This document shows, one piece after another, positions 51,336 through 60,531 of a DNA stretch of 64,000 nucleotides (position 1 is its first letter; each line of letters starts with the position of its first letter). The notes below the pieces were generated by a model. It ran no database searches. It was not told the DNA's origin and saw only the letters and a program-made list of their open reading frames with translations. This DNA comes from Cellvibrio sp. pealriver (lineage in GTDB: Bacteria; Pseudomonadota; Gammaproteobacteria; Pseudomonadales; Cellvibrionaceae), in assembly GCF_001183545.1 (NCBI RefSeq), contig NZ_KQ236688.1, forward strand, positions 3,918,395 through 3,982,394, written 5' to 3'. Position numbers and translations under genes: made by a program.

Positions 51336-52118
51336 TCAAAACAACAATTTGAATCCCACAAACACCAACATGATTGCCAGTGCCGGGCGCAAATAGTGGT
51401 CGGCTACGCGGTTGGCGAGGTGGCTGCCTAAATAAATGCCCGGCAGTGAGCCGATCAGCAAGTTGGCGAGCAAATGCCAATCCACATTCCCCAAACCTGC
51501 ATGCCCCATTCCGGCAACCAGTGTGAGCGGTACTGCGTGGGCGATTTCTGTTCCCACCAAGCGGACAGTGGGCAGTAGCGGGTAGAGCATAAACAGCGCG
51601 ACAGTACCCAAGGCACCTGCGCCAATGGAGGTGATGGTAACGACAGCGCCGAGAATCACGCCGGTCACGACTGTCGCTATCATCTGGCCGCGACGGCTCA
51701 TGCGTGTGATCCAGCTGTTATTTTTTTTGCTGTAATCAAAAATCCGGCGTTTAAACAAAATCGCAATCGCGGTCAGGATCAGCGCATAACCAAGTGTGGT
51801 TTTGATAATGCTGTTCAGTGTATCGGTATCCATGCGGATACTATGCAGCGCCCACAAAGTGAGTGCCGCCGCAGGCAAGCTCCCCAAGGCCAATTCACCG
51901 GTAATTTTCCAATCGATATTTTTCTTTTTATGGTGGACGTGGATTCCACCGGCTTTGGTAATAGCGGCATACAGCAAATCGGTACCCACCGCATTGGCCG
52001 GACTCACACCAAAGTAGAGCAGGATCGGGGTCATTAAGGATCCGCCGCCTACGCCGGTCATACCCACAATAAAACCGACCACCAAGCCTGCGATCACATA
52101 GCCAATCTGAAAATCCAT
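51336..52118 (-). CDS. TauE/SafE-family membrane permease
   Basis: 260 residues, about eight membrane segments. The first repeat has GFIVGMTGVGGGSLMTPILL and the second GAVVTITSIGAGALGTVAL, the duplicated TauE/SafE signature. The family exports sulfite or organosulfonates or imports related anions; substrate unknown here. ATG 52118 has GGAG 4 bp upstream and is preferred over TTG 52133. Confidence 0.9.
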   Translation of the reverse strand: MDFQIGYVIAGLVVGFIVGMTGVGGGSLMTPILLYFGVSPANAVGTDLLYAAITKAGGIHVHHKKKNIDWKITGELALGSLPAAALTLWALHSIRMDTDTLNSIIKTTLGYALILTAIAILFKRRIFDYSKKNNSWITRMSRRGQMIATVVTGVILGAVVTITSIGAGALGTVALFMLYPLLPTVRLVGTEIAHAVPLTLVAGMGHAGLGNVDWHLLANLLIGSLPGIYLGSHLANRVADHYLRPALAIMLVFVGFKLLF

Positions 52119-52310
52119 AAAACTCCAGTGCAATCTGCTTATAAATAAACAGCTTGCGGGATGTAAGTGTTGAAAAATAAACAGGGCGCGCAGGCTAACA
52201 GCCGAGGTGAAGGATGCCTAATGATAATTAGTTTGGTGCTTATAACCGAAAGTGTTTAACGGTCTTGAGGTGATGAATGCTGGCTCAGGTTTTTGCTGCA
52301 CTATTAATTA

Positions 52311-52350
52311 GGGCATCTATGGGCTGATTAGGGCATCGATGGGCGCGATA
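52311..52350. repeat. 20-bp tandem duplication across diguanylate cyclase stop
   Basis: GGGCATCTATGGGCTGATTA (52311-52330) is followed by GGGCATCGATGGGC (52331-52344). The stop codon of the cyclase lies in the first unit. One base (T versus G) converts the repeat between stop and Ser/Ile codons, so the C-terminus was set by this duplication. Confidence 0.6.
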
Positions 52351-54170
52351 ACCACCTTGTTGCGCCCGCCTTGTTTGGCTTGATAGAGCGCTTTATCGAC
52401 GCGTTCCATAAGGGATTCCAGCGTGTCATCGCTATTGAATTGCGTGACACCGATACTGATTGTCACCGGCGTTGCAAGGTTGAATGGGTGCTGCTCAATA
52501 ACACTGCGCAAGCTCTCAGCGAGTGTGGCTGCGCCATCCAGCGGCGTTTCCGGGCAGATCACCAAAAACTCTTCACCGCCCCAACGGCCGGGTGAGTCAT
52601 TGGCGCGGCTGAACTGGCGCAGTTGCGCAGCAATAGTAGCTAACACGGAATCGCCTGCGGGGTGGCCATAGGTATCGTTGATGGCTTTGAAGTGATCGAC
52701 ATCAATCATCAATACCGAGAGCCCAATGCCATAGCGTTTGCTGCGTTCAATTTCATCGCGCAACAATTGGTTTAATTTGAGGCGATTGAATACACCGGTT
52801 AATGGATCGGTGATCGACAGCAATTCAAGCGCACGATTTTTTTCGATCAGTTCCTGGGTGCGCTGCTGGATTTGCTCTTCCAGATTGCGCTCGGAATTTT
52901 GCAGTGTTTCCACCACTTGTTGCTGCGCAGACAGCGCCGCTATTTGGGCGGCATCTTTTTCCTTACGCGTTGTGTAAAGCCGGTCAGCAAGGGCGTAGGC
53001 GAGCAAAATCATTTCAATCGCCGAACCAATTTGTAATCCATTCACAGTAAATAAATTAGTCGGCAGCAAACCGGCGACGCGCAGCGAATTGATCGGCGAT
53101 GCAGTGCAAATCACCACAAACGCGGCAACAAAAAAATAGGCGCTGCGCTGCCGTTTTATGGCGCAGTAAATGCCAATCCCTAAAATCAAGGTGGAGGCAA
53201 CCACATTCAGCAGCATCGCAAACGGAATAACGGTTTGGTAGGCGAGAAAAAAGGCGATGGGTGAGGCGATGTAAATTGCCACAATGGTTTTTACGATGCG
53301 ATCAATACGCGGCAATACACTCGCGGTATTTAACATGCTGCGCGTAAATAACAGCAGCGCAGCGAGTGTGTAGGAATAACCAATCGCCATGGAATAATTT
53401 GACCAAAGCGGCGAGTTAGGCCACAAAAATTCATTCGCCAATCCATTTTGCGCGGCGAGTGTCAGTGCGAATGAGGCGACAAAAAATACATAGAGCGCAT
53501 ACATGCTTTCACGTAAAAGCGCGAATACCAGCAGGTTGAAAATCACCATCGCCAGAGCGATACCGGTGTACACCGAGTAAAAAATATAATCGCTGCGCTC
53601 GTAAGCGTAGAAGTCATCGGTCTGCCAAAGCGTAGCGGGAATCTCAAGTGCAGCCACGCCTTTTACGCGAATGTAAATGGTGTGTTCACCTTGCGTCATT
53701 AACGTTAGTGGAAACACAAAACCGCGGTTAGGGTGAGGGCGGGTTGCGAAGGGAAAGTCGGTGCCGGTAGTCCAACTCAATACATGGCCATCGGGCGATT
53801 GATGATACAACTGGACGTTGGCAAGCCGCGCGTAATTGATGTCCAGAAACCGCTCGACTGGATTGCTATGCGGATTGTGCAAACGCAGGCGCAACCAATA
53901 GGCGGAGCGGGTAAAACCGTAAATCAGCGATGCGGCGGGCGGCTGTCCAGTCGTGAACCGCTGCGCCCATTCGGGTTGTTGGATGTCATCAAAGCCGAGG
54001 TTGTTACTGGAGTCTTCCAAAATGGCGAAGTATTCGGTGAGTGAGACCGATGCCTGGTCGGGATGATTGCTTAACACCAGCGGTTTTTCCTGCGCGTGGC
54101 TGGGATGCCACACCAGAGCGAGGAAAAAGCAGAACATCAAACGGGTAAGTGATGCGGTTTTGCCGGACAT
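52317..54170 (-). CDS. Membrane diguanylate cyclase with 7TMR-DISM sensor
   Basis: 617 residues from ATG 54170 (AGGA 5 bp upstream). A signal peptide (about 1-26) leads to a periplasmic 7TMR-DISMED2 jelly-roll domain (about 35-175: YAFTRSAYWLRLRLHNP-like YGFTRSAYWLRLRLHNP), a seven-helix membrane region (about 190-400), a short coiled coil and a GGDEF domain (about 455-610). The active site is RWGGEEF and an inhibitory RxxD (RAND) lies five residues before it, so product feedback is likely. It makes cyclic-di-GMP in response to an extracellular, perhaps carbohydrate, ligand. No partner gene is obvious. Confidence 0.93.
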   Translation of the reverse strand: MSGKTASLTRLMFCFFLALVWHPSHAQEKPLVLSNHPDQASVSLTEYFAILEDSSNNLGFDDIQQPEWAQRFTTGQPPAASLIYGFTRSAYWLRLRLHNPHSNPVERFLDINYARLANVQLYHQSPDGHVLSWTTGTDFPFATRPHPNRGFVFPLTLMTQGEHTIYIRVKGVAALEIPATLWQTDDFYAYERSDYIFYSVYTGIALAMVIFNLLVFALLRESMYALYVFFVASFALTLAAQNGLANEFLWPNSPLWSNYSMAIGYSYTLAALLLFTRSMLNTASVLPRIDRIVKTIVAIYIASPIAFFLAYQTVIPFAMLLNVVASTLILGIGIYCAIKRQRSAYFFVAAFVVICTASPINSLRVAGLLPTNLFTVNGLQIGSAIEMILLAYALADRLYTTRKEKDAAQIAALSAQQQVVETLQNSERNLEEQIQQRTQELIEKNRALELLSITDPLTGVFNRLKLNQLLRDEIERSKRYGIGLSVLMIDVDHFKAINDTYGHPAGDSVLATIAAQLRQFSRANDSPGRWGGEEFLVICPETPLDGAATLAESLRSVIEQHPFNLATPVTISIGVTQFNSDDTLESLMERVDKALYQAKQGGRNKVVIAPIDALISP

Positions 54171-54256
54171 AACCATCCTGTTGTTGCAGCAAGTTGTTAC
54201 GAGCCAATTGCTCTTAAGCCTAGCAGCTCGATGGTATAAATCTGCACGCAGGAAAT

Positions 54257-55012
54257 TTAAATTTCGCAGGTCTTCCCCACCAAATGCCTGTCGCGCTCTA
54301 GCAGTTCGGTGAGGTTATCGGTTTCTATTGCACCGTCGATCAATATCTCTTCAACGGTTTTTTCCTGGGTGCGCAAAATGCCAATCTGGGTAAACATCAA
54401 TGCATCTTGTGTGGGCAAATTTTTAAAGTGGTGTTTGCCCATGTGCTTGCCATTCACCCAGACTTCCGCCGAGCCCACTTTCGGGTCAGTTGACCAGTGG
54501 ATATGCAAGGCAATGCGATGCCATTGCCCGGGTGCTGCTCCTTCGGGTAATTTCCAGAGCACATCGCTTGCGGCAGATTCCTGAAAGCTCAATTCGCTGC
54601 CGGTGATATTAAAGCGCAGCATTTGTTGCCAGGATTTATCGGATTCCCAATAACCCAGTTCATGTTTGTGCTCGCTGAATGTTTTGGGCAGATAAAAACT
54701 GAACGCAAAAAAAGTGTCTCTACCTTCATGGGTATTACCTGCAGCGCGGCGATGATGGAACTCACTGCGATTCAGAAATTTATTGCCGCGCCATAAAAAA
54801 GAATCATCGCCCGTCAGCGTCACTTTGCCTGCGTGTTTTCCATCAAAGGTGCATTCACCGGTGACCGATAATCCGGCGGGATTAATCGGCGAATTCCATT
54901 GCGGCATATCACCTGTTTCAAAATCGCCCTGCCAGAGAATGCTGGCATTGCTAAAAGAACAAAAGCCGGTGAACGCGATAAAACAGGACATCAACAAGCA
55001 TGATTTTTTCAT
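54257..55012 (-). CDS. Secreted heparin-lyase-I-like polysaccharide lyase fold protein
   Basis: 251 residues. A signal peptide ends near SNA-SIL. The remainder looks like the beta jelly-roll of the polysaccharide lyase family PF14099: WQGDFETGDMPQW at the start, RSEFHHRR, PGQWHRIALHIHW and EVWVNGKHMGKHHF later. Such proteins cleave uronic-acid-containing chains or only bind glycans; catalytic residues cannot be assigned with certainty. AAGGAT precedes ATG 55012. It stands alone. Confidence 0.7.
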   Translation of the reverse strand: MKKSCLLMSCFIAFTGFCSFSNASILWQGDFETGDMPQWNSPINPAGLSVTGECTFDGKHAGKVTLTGDDSFLWRGNKFLNRSEFHHRRAAGNTHEGRDTFFAFSFYLPKTFSEHKHELGYWESDKSWQQMLRFNITGSELSFQESAASDVLWKLPEGAAPGQWHRIALHIHWSTDPKVGSAEVWVNGKHMGKHHFKNLPTQDALMFTQIGILRTQEKTVEEILIDGAIETDNLTELLERDRHLVGKTCEI

Positions 55013-55080
55013 AGCGCAGATCCTTGGAATTATTGTTGTGGGCGATGTAAAACGTCAGGAATTTTTGTGGTGGATAAAGC

Positions 55081-55115
55081 AAAACGCCGATACTGGCATG
55101 CAGTATCGGCGTTTT
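55081..55115. terminator. Bidirectional terminator after the DUF1501-type operon
   Basis: AAAACGCCGATACTG / CAGTATCGGCGTTTT, a 15-bp perfect stem with a 5-nt loop. It ends the leftward three-gene operon that stops at 55142. Confidence 0.92.
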
Positions 55116-55141
55116 GTATTGTGCTGTCGATGTGTCGGCAG

Positions 55142-56761
55142 TTACACCGGCTGTGAAATCACGCCGTTGCAAATGGGGGTGAATGCGGTGATTTTATCCA
55201 GCGCGGCGGCATTGCCCAAACTGTTGCCGGGGAACAAATTGCCGAATTGGTTTTGTTGCCCGTGCAGCGCCATGTAGTTGAGGATCACCGTCTCCACCAG
55301 CGAGTTGACGTTGTTGGCCGCGCCTACGCCTGAACCAGTTTCCACATCGCCACTGGCGCGCATATGGCCGATTTGCTGGTGTACGCGCTGTACATCGCTA
55401 ATGGTGGCCGGGTCGCTACTGCTGCCGCCCATGAGCACCGGACGGCGTGCGGGGTTGTAGACCAGAAAGAAGGATGCACCGGTCTGCTGGTCGTCGCCCG
55501 TCCAGACACCTTTGCCGCCGCCCATGGGCGAGTCATCAATCATGCCGTTGCTGAATACCGAGCCATCGCTGAATACATAAATCATCAGCGGCATACCTTT
55601 GCGTGCGGCGTATTCAAGGCAGGCACCTATGCAGCGGCCTGCGCGTAAATCGCGTGTTTCGCCGGTAGAGCGGTCGCCGGTGTGATAGTCGTAACCGCCC
55701 ATGGTAATCGTGCCGGCACCGGCATAGCCGTTAATGACCAGCTTGGCGACCGATGCGGTTTTGCGAAATTCACCATCGCCATCAAATTCGGCCTGACTAA
55801 ATACACCGCCAGCGCCTACCAAATCCGCATCGGCCACCGGATCAATCGCGGAGGGATTACCAAAGCGGTCGGCGAGGTCGGCGCTTTTCACATAGCCGCA
55901 GCGCACCATGTCTTTGATCACCGCATCGTTACTGGTGCCGGTGTTGACGGCGCTGAGTTTTTTGTCGCTCAGGCGATAAATTGATTCCATCACCGCTACA
56001 GTGTCTTGTTGGTCGAGAAGGCTGACCAGATCGCCTACATCGACAAGGCCGGTCACATCGCTGGGATTATCGACTTTAGTCGGGCGCACTTCGGGGTTGA
56101 TCATCATCGCCGGTGCCATGGAGTTGCCGCCGGAATCGCTGGCGCGTGAGCCGATCAGCGCCAGCAGTGAGCCATTTGCCCCAGCGCGGTTGATGCCGTA
56201 CATCGGGTTGTGCGGGTTGTTGCCGGTGTCATTTTCCGAGCGCGCAGGAATGACTGCACCGTTGGTCAGTGCGCGGTTGCCCACGGCGACTTTTTCCAAA
56301 ATGCCTTGCAGCATGGCGCTGGTGGAATGGAACGAAAGGCCTAGCTCATTATTAATCAGTGGATTAGCTGCGCTGGAGGCGGCCGGACTCATGGAAAGTG
56401 GCAAGCCTTGTTTGCTGTAACCGCCCGCACTTAAAAAATCCAATTGGCCGCCGCGCTGGCCGATCAACACATTGGAGCCTGCTATGTTGGCACCGCCGGC
56501 CAAATCAAAGCAGATAAACGGGATCTTGCCTGCGCCCTGCGCGGCGATACCACAGCTGCTGCGCATCGCAATCAGGTCCGCCGAGAGCGCGGCTTCAGCC
56601 TCACGGGGATTGGCAAACAAGCTGAAAATCGAGCCGCCTAACACGGTGGCAGTACCGGCGCGGAAACCTTGGGATACCAGTTCGCGGCGGGTCACCGGGC
56701 GGCTGTGGTTATTCAGCAGCAGCGGGGCATCGGGATGAAGTGGTGCGGTCTTTTTGGCCAT
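55142..56761 (-). CDS. Tat-like exported DUF1501-type protein (sometimes named GspF)
   Basis: 539 residues. The N-terminus has a twin-Arg pair at 25-26 (VTRRELVSQGF) then GTATVLGGSIFSL, a Tat-like signal, suggesting export in folded form. The body contains GKIPFICFDLAGGANIAGSN, IYVFSDGSVFSNGMIDDSP and many Gly/Asn-rich loops, resembling DUF1501/alkaline-phosphatase-superfamily proteins. Planctomycetes pair DUF1501 genes with c-haem DUF1549/DUF1592 genes; here the upstream neighbours also carry CxxCH motifs. AAGGGGAG precedes the ATG. Last gene of the operon. Reaction unknown. Confidence 0.7.
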   Translation of the reverse strand: MAKKTAPLHPDAPLLLNNHSRPVTRRELVSQGFRAGTATVLGGSIFSLFANPREAEAALSADLIAMRSSCGIAAQGAGKIPFICFDLAGGANIAGSNVLIGQRGGQLDFLSAGGYSKQGLPLSMSPAASSAANPLINNELGLSFHSTSAMLQGILEKVAVGNRALTNGAVIPARSENDTGNNPHNPMYGINRAGANGSLLALIGSRASDSGGNSMAPAMMINPEVRPTKVDNPSDVTGLVDVGDLVSLLDQQDTVAVMESIYRLSDKKLSAVNTGTSNDAVIKDMVRCGYVKSADLADRFGNPSAIDPVADADLVGAGGVFSQAEFDGDGEFRKTASVAKLVINGYAGAGTITMGGYDYHTGDRSTGETRDLRAGRCIGACLEYAARKGMPLMIYVFSDGSVFSNGMIDDSPMGGGKGVWTGDDQQTGASFFLVYNPARRPVLMGGSSSDPATISDVQRVHQQIGHMRASGDVETGSGVGAANNVNSLVETVILNYMALHGQQNQFGNLFPGNSLGNAAALDKITAFTPICNGVISQPV

Positions 56762-56775
56762 GATGTCGGCTCCCC

Positions 56776-59286
56776 TTACTGCAATAACATAATGGCGCTG
56801 CCCATTGCGGCGGCGCAGGTGGCTTTAACGGTGGTGGCGGTGCGGTTGCTGGCACAGCCGCTGCCACAGGCTGTCATACGGTTGATCAGGTTGTTCAGCT
56901 CCGCGCGGATTTCGGTCGGGCTGGCCTGATTGCTGAGTGTGCCGCCGGAGGCGATATTGCCCGCCAGCAAATTGCGCAACAGCGGGTCGATAATCTGGTT
57001 GCGGCCATTGGTATCAAATGCGGTCGCGGCACTGGCACCAAAATTAAACCCGCTGAAATAGCCGGCGCGCAGGCTGGTATCGTTCACCAGTGCATTGCAA
57101 TAGGCCACGGCGAGCTGGGTGATGCCCATTTGTTGCGCCGCCAAAAAGCCTTCAATGTTGGTGAGTGTGGGCAGTTGTTGTTCGACTTTGGTGTAAGTCG
57201 TTTTCACTGCTGCGTTGGTTTTGCTCACGCCGGTCATGGCCGACAGCGCCGCATTGATCTCGGCAAAATTGCGCAGGCCGATATGCGCCTGGCCAGGAAT
57301 ATCCGCCGGTACCGCCGGTGGTGGTACGGCAACGGGCGTGCGGCTGTAAGAGTTGCTGCCGATCAGGTCAAAGGTCAGGAAGAACTGGTCTTGCTCCGGC
57401 CCCTGTTTCATTTCAATGATCGTCCCCAGGCTCGATAGCGGCTGACGGCCTTCAACCATCTGTGCAGCGCTGATCTGTGTATCCAGATTGGCAAACACTT
57501 GGCCGACGGGCGCTTCGGTGCCATTTACCCCGATGCGCAAGCCTTTCAAATCCACATTACCCGAGACTTTTTCATCGCCCAGATTGGTGAAGAAGGGCGA
57601 GCTGAACAGGTAGGCGTAGTCGTCAAATTGCTGTACATCGAACACGATAAAACTGAGCGGTGTACCTACCAATTCCGACACGTTGAACAGCAACAAATAT
57701 TTCGCTCCAACGCCTACTTCGAAGTTGGTTTTGATATCCGCTTCGCTCATCGCGCGTTTGTGGATTGCTAAAAAGCGGATGCTGCCCGACCAGGGGCGGT
57801 TATTGGAGACATCGTTACCAATCGCAAGCGCAAAACTGCTGTCCCAATCTTTGAGTACAGCACCGGCTTCCGGGTCGGTATCACCGGTGAATTCGCCATT
57901 CACGTAGATGCGACGGCCGCGGATGGGGTCAAACGTGACCACCACATGCTGCAAGCTCGCTTGTAACACTTCGGCGTTGGCGGCGGTCGCCAGCTCGGGC
58001 AGGCCGTTGGCATCGCTCATGGAGGTGCGGTTTAAAAAGCTGTAGTTGTACTCATACTGGCCAAGGGTGAAATTGCGGCTGGTGTTGCTGCCGGAATAGG
58101 TGACGATACGCGCCGGGTTGTTGTCGTTATCGCCCTGCACCACGTTGTCGGGGATCACCCAAGCCTCAATAGAGTATTCGCCCGCGGCGCGCAGTAAATC
58201 ATAAAATTTGCGGCTGTCCGCAGTAGCGGCCTGCGCCTTGCCTGTGTCTTTAAATTTCAAACCCCAAGCGCTGCTCCAGCCGACGTTGCCGATCAGGTTC
58301 AGGTTGGCGACCGGATCTACACCAGACGTGTCATAGGCGATGCTGCCCTTGCCGGTTTTGAATTCGTACTTGGCGATAATATCGGTATCGATGCGACCGC
58401 CACTGGTGACAACAAACGCATCACTCAAGCCAACGGCTTTGCTGATGACCAGATTCGGGTCAACGGTGATGGGGGTGATGCTGTCTGCAAACGCGGTAAT
58501 AGCCGCCTGCATTTCCGCGGCGTTCTGGCTGCAATTGCTCCAGCAGTTGTGGCCATCAAACGACAAGCGCTGCACAAAACGCGATGCGGATGGGTTATCC
58601 AAACGCATACGGGTTTTGGCGGCCTCATAGGCAACATCGACACGGCTGCTCGCAAAATAGGGTTGTTGGCGGGTGATGGAGCTCTCGCTGTGACACTGGG
58701 CGCAATACTCCGTCAGTACCGGATAAACCGTGGTGGAAAACGCCGTGGGGCTGCTCGGAAATACCTTGCTACTGCTCACATCTTTTTCGGCGGGTGGTGT
58801 GAGTACGGTGCTGTTGGCGGTGGTGCCGCTGCTGCCTGCCCAAGCGGTAATCCAGGTGGTCATGATATCGCCGCAGGCAACCGGATCCGCCAGCCAGCAG
58901 TTGTGACCAGCAGCGACTTTGGTGACCAAGCGCGACTGCGCCGGATTACCCAGCGTCACCAAGCCATTATCAATCACCGCTGCATAGGCGAGGTTGATGT
59001 CATCGCCGCGTGCAAATTCTGGTGCTTGCTTGCCTTGGGTATGGCAGCCGCCGCAGCGGTTTTCGCGCGCGATATTGATCCACAGGTTGTTCTGGAATTT
59101 GGTGATGTCAGCCGTCGATGCCGGTTTTTCACCTTTGTAGGAAAAGTCTTCGCCGTTGCCATTACCGGGATTGGTATTGGGGTTGGGTTCGGTTTTGGCA
59201 CCCGAGCCGGAACCGCAGCCAATCAGGGCGGTAATCAAGCTGAGGATAAGCAGCGAGGAGCGCAATTGAATGGTTTTCACAGTCAT
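56776..59286 (-). CDS. Dihaem-motif LamG-domain lipoprotein
   Basis: 836 residues from ATG 59286; AAGGGG is only 2 bp before it, so GTG 59280 (8-bp spacing) may be the true start. Lipobox TALIGC with the lipidated Cys near residue 24. Two CxxCH haem sites at about 78-82 (CGGCH) and 195-199 (CAQCH), each followed by a HNCW block, a repeated cytochrome-like unit. A LamG/concanavalin-like domain follows (about 310-520: AGEYSIEAWVIPDN, HVVVTFDPIRGRRIYVNGEF). The C-terminal 300 residues are unrecognised. Operon gaps are 14 bp (downstream gene) and about 6 bp (upstream gene). Likely a periplasmic or surface electron-carrying, glycan-binding protein. Confidence 0.75.
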   Translation of the reverse strand: MTVKTIQLRSSLLILSLITALIGCGSGSGAKTEPNPNTNPGNGNGEDFSYKGEKPASTADITKFQNNLWINIARENRCGGCHTQGKQAPEFARGDDINLAYAAVIDNGLVTLGNPAQSRLVTKVAAGHNCWLADPVACGDIMTTWITAWAGSSGTTANSTVLTPPAEKDVSSSKVFPSSPTAFSTTVYPVLTEYCAQCHSESSITRQQPYFASSRVDVAYEAAKTRMRLDNPSASRFVQRLSFDGHNCWSNCSQNAAEMQAAITAFADSITPITVDPNLVISKAVGLSDAFVVTSGGRIDTDIIAKYEFKTGKGSIAYDTSGVDPVANLNLIGNVGWSSAWGLKFKDTGKAQAATADSRKFYDLLRAAGEYSIEAWVIPDNVVQGDNDNNPARIVTYSGSNTSRNFTLGQYEYNYSFLNRTSMSDANGLPELATAANAEVLQASLQHVVVTFDPIRGRRIYVNGEFTGDTDPEAGAVLKDWDSSFALAIGNDVSNNRPWSGSIRFLAIHKRAMSEADIKTNFEVGVGAKYLLLFNVSELVGTPLSFIVFDVQQFDDYAYLFSSPFFTNLGDEKVSGNVDLKGLRIGVNGTEAPVGQVFANLDTQISAAQMVEGRQPLSSLGTIIEMKQGPEQDQFFLTFDLIGSNSYSRTPVAVPPPAVPADIPGQAHIGLRNFAEINAALSAMTGVSKTNAAVKTTYTKVEQQLPTLTNIEGFLAAQQMGITQLAVAYCNALVNDTSLRAGYFSGFNFGASAATAFDTNGRNQIIDPLLRNLLAGNIASGGTLSNQASPTEIRAELNNLINRMTACGSGCASNRTATTVKATCAAAMGSAIMLLQ

Positions 59287-59292
59287 CACCCC

Positions 59293-60531
59293 TTATTGGC
59301 CTTTGCAGTAGTTGGCGGTGTCGATAAACACCTGCTTCAACTGATAGTTATGGGTGGCGAAGTTTTGGGTGAACTCCTCAATTTTGGCGCGATCAGTCGC
59401 ATCGCCCGGTTTGCGCAGGCACACATTCTGGAACACTTTTTCTACCTGACAGCTGGCAAAGGCTTTCGAGTGTGCAAGCTCCATGTTCATGGTTTTGGCT
59501 CCGCTGCCGCTGCCCGTTAATGCCGGTGAATTCCACGCCCAACCCAAGTGGCTGTTCTGGCCCTGCCGCCAGTAGTTGGTCCAGTCGTCGTTGGTGGTGA
59601 CGTAGCCGGGTTTGAAGGTAGAACTGTTGATACGGTATTTCTTTTCCACGCGCGAATTGGTGTCCGGATCGAGCGTGCCCTCGGTGTTGTAATGAATGGC
59701 ACCACTTACACCATCAGGGTCGGCGTTAATATCAAATTCGTAATCGTAATAGGCGTAGGCTTTGGCCAGTGGATCCATGCCGTTGTGACAGCCGATGCAG
59801 TTGTTGAGAAATACGCGGCTATCGCCACCGGGGCTGCGGCTCACATCCTGACGGATATAGTCCGGCACCAGCGATGTGTCATGAACTTGTTCCAGATCGC
59901 GGCATAAATGGTTCATCAGGGTAAAGCGGAACATGGCGCGGTTAGTGCCGGCGATAAAGAACGCTTTGGCAGCAGCACGGCTGGTGATCACGCCAGAGGT
60001 GGCATCGGATGGCAAGCCATTCAAGCTGGATTGGGTGCGGCGTACCAAGGTGTCTTTCAGGCTGACGCCCTGGTTTTCAATCGCCTCATAGTGCGCGTTA
60101 TTGCTGTTGGAGTAGGCGGGTAAACCGCCTGCGCTGCTGGTGTAAACCACATCGTCATAAAGCGCCGTGCGGAAATCGGCGTTGTCGCGCACCAGGCCGA
60201 TAATAGTCGCGGTGTAGTCGTTGAGTGGTGCGAATACAGTTTGCTCCCGGTTGGTCCAGGGGGTTGCCATGTTCTTCAGTGTGACGCTGTAAAACGCCTC
60301 GTTATCCATGGCGATTTTCACTGCTTCGGCAGTTTGGCCCGCGTCTATCTGTGCTGCCATTTGCAACAGAACTGCTTCTGTGGGAGGTACACCGGCGACG
60401 CGGTTATGGATTTGCAAGGCTTGTTCGCGTGAGCCTGCCTGGGTGGTGGGCGCAATCAGCGCCAGTGCGAATAATCCGGCTGGCAGATAAAACGCCAGCT
60501 TGCGGAATAAGCGGGTAGAGGGAATAGTCAC
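59293..60531 (-). CDS. Exported c-haem-motif protein, DUF1592/DUF1585-like
   Basis: 412 residues from GTG 60531 (GGGAG 5 bp upstream). A signal peptide ends near TTQAG. One haem site CIGCH at 245-249 lies in NNCIGCHNGMDPLAKAYAYYDYEF; this resembles the C-terminal CxxCHxxIDPLGFALE block of planctomycete DUF1592/DUF1585 cytochromes. The preceding SRAAAKAFFIAGTNRAMFRF fits the same comparison. First gene of the leftward operon with the LamG lipoprotein and DUF1501-type protein. Redox partner and substrate unknown. Confidence 0.7.
   Translation of the reverse strand: MTIPSTRLFRKLAFYLPAGLFALALIAPTTQAGSREQALQIHNRVAGVPPTEAVLLQMAAQIDAGQTAEAVKIAMDNEAFYSVTLKNMATPWTNREQTVFAPLNDYTATIIGLVRDNADFRTALYDDVVYTSSAGGLPAYSNSNNAHYEAIENQGVSLKDTLVRRTQSSLNGLPSDATSGVITSRAAAKAFFIAGTNRAMFRFTLMNHLCRDLEQVHDTSLVPDYIRQDVSRSPGGDSRVFLNNCIGCHNGMDPLAKAYAYYDYEFDINADPDGVSGAIHYNTEGTLDPDTNSRVEKKYRINSSTFKPGYVTTNDDWTNYWRQGQNSHLGWAWNSPALTGSGSGAKTMNMELAHSKAFASCQVEKVFQNVCLRKPGDATDRAKIEEFTQNFATHNYQLKQVFIDTANYCKGQ

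Noticed and set aside
57183..57189. TTCGACTTT match in the LamG lipoprotein gene (also at 56071)
   Set aside because: Coding, on a gene outside the chitin locus; shows that single copies of the motif arise by chance.
58549..59520. 323-codon + strand open frame opposite the LamG lipoprotein gene
   Set aside because: Antisense to a gene with lipobox, haem and LamG motifs; no recognisable domain and no ribosome site.
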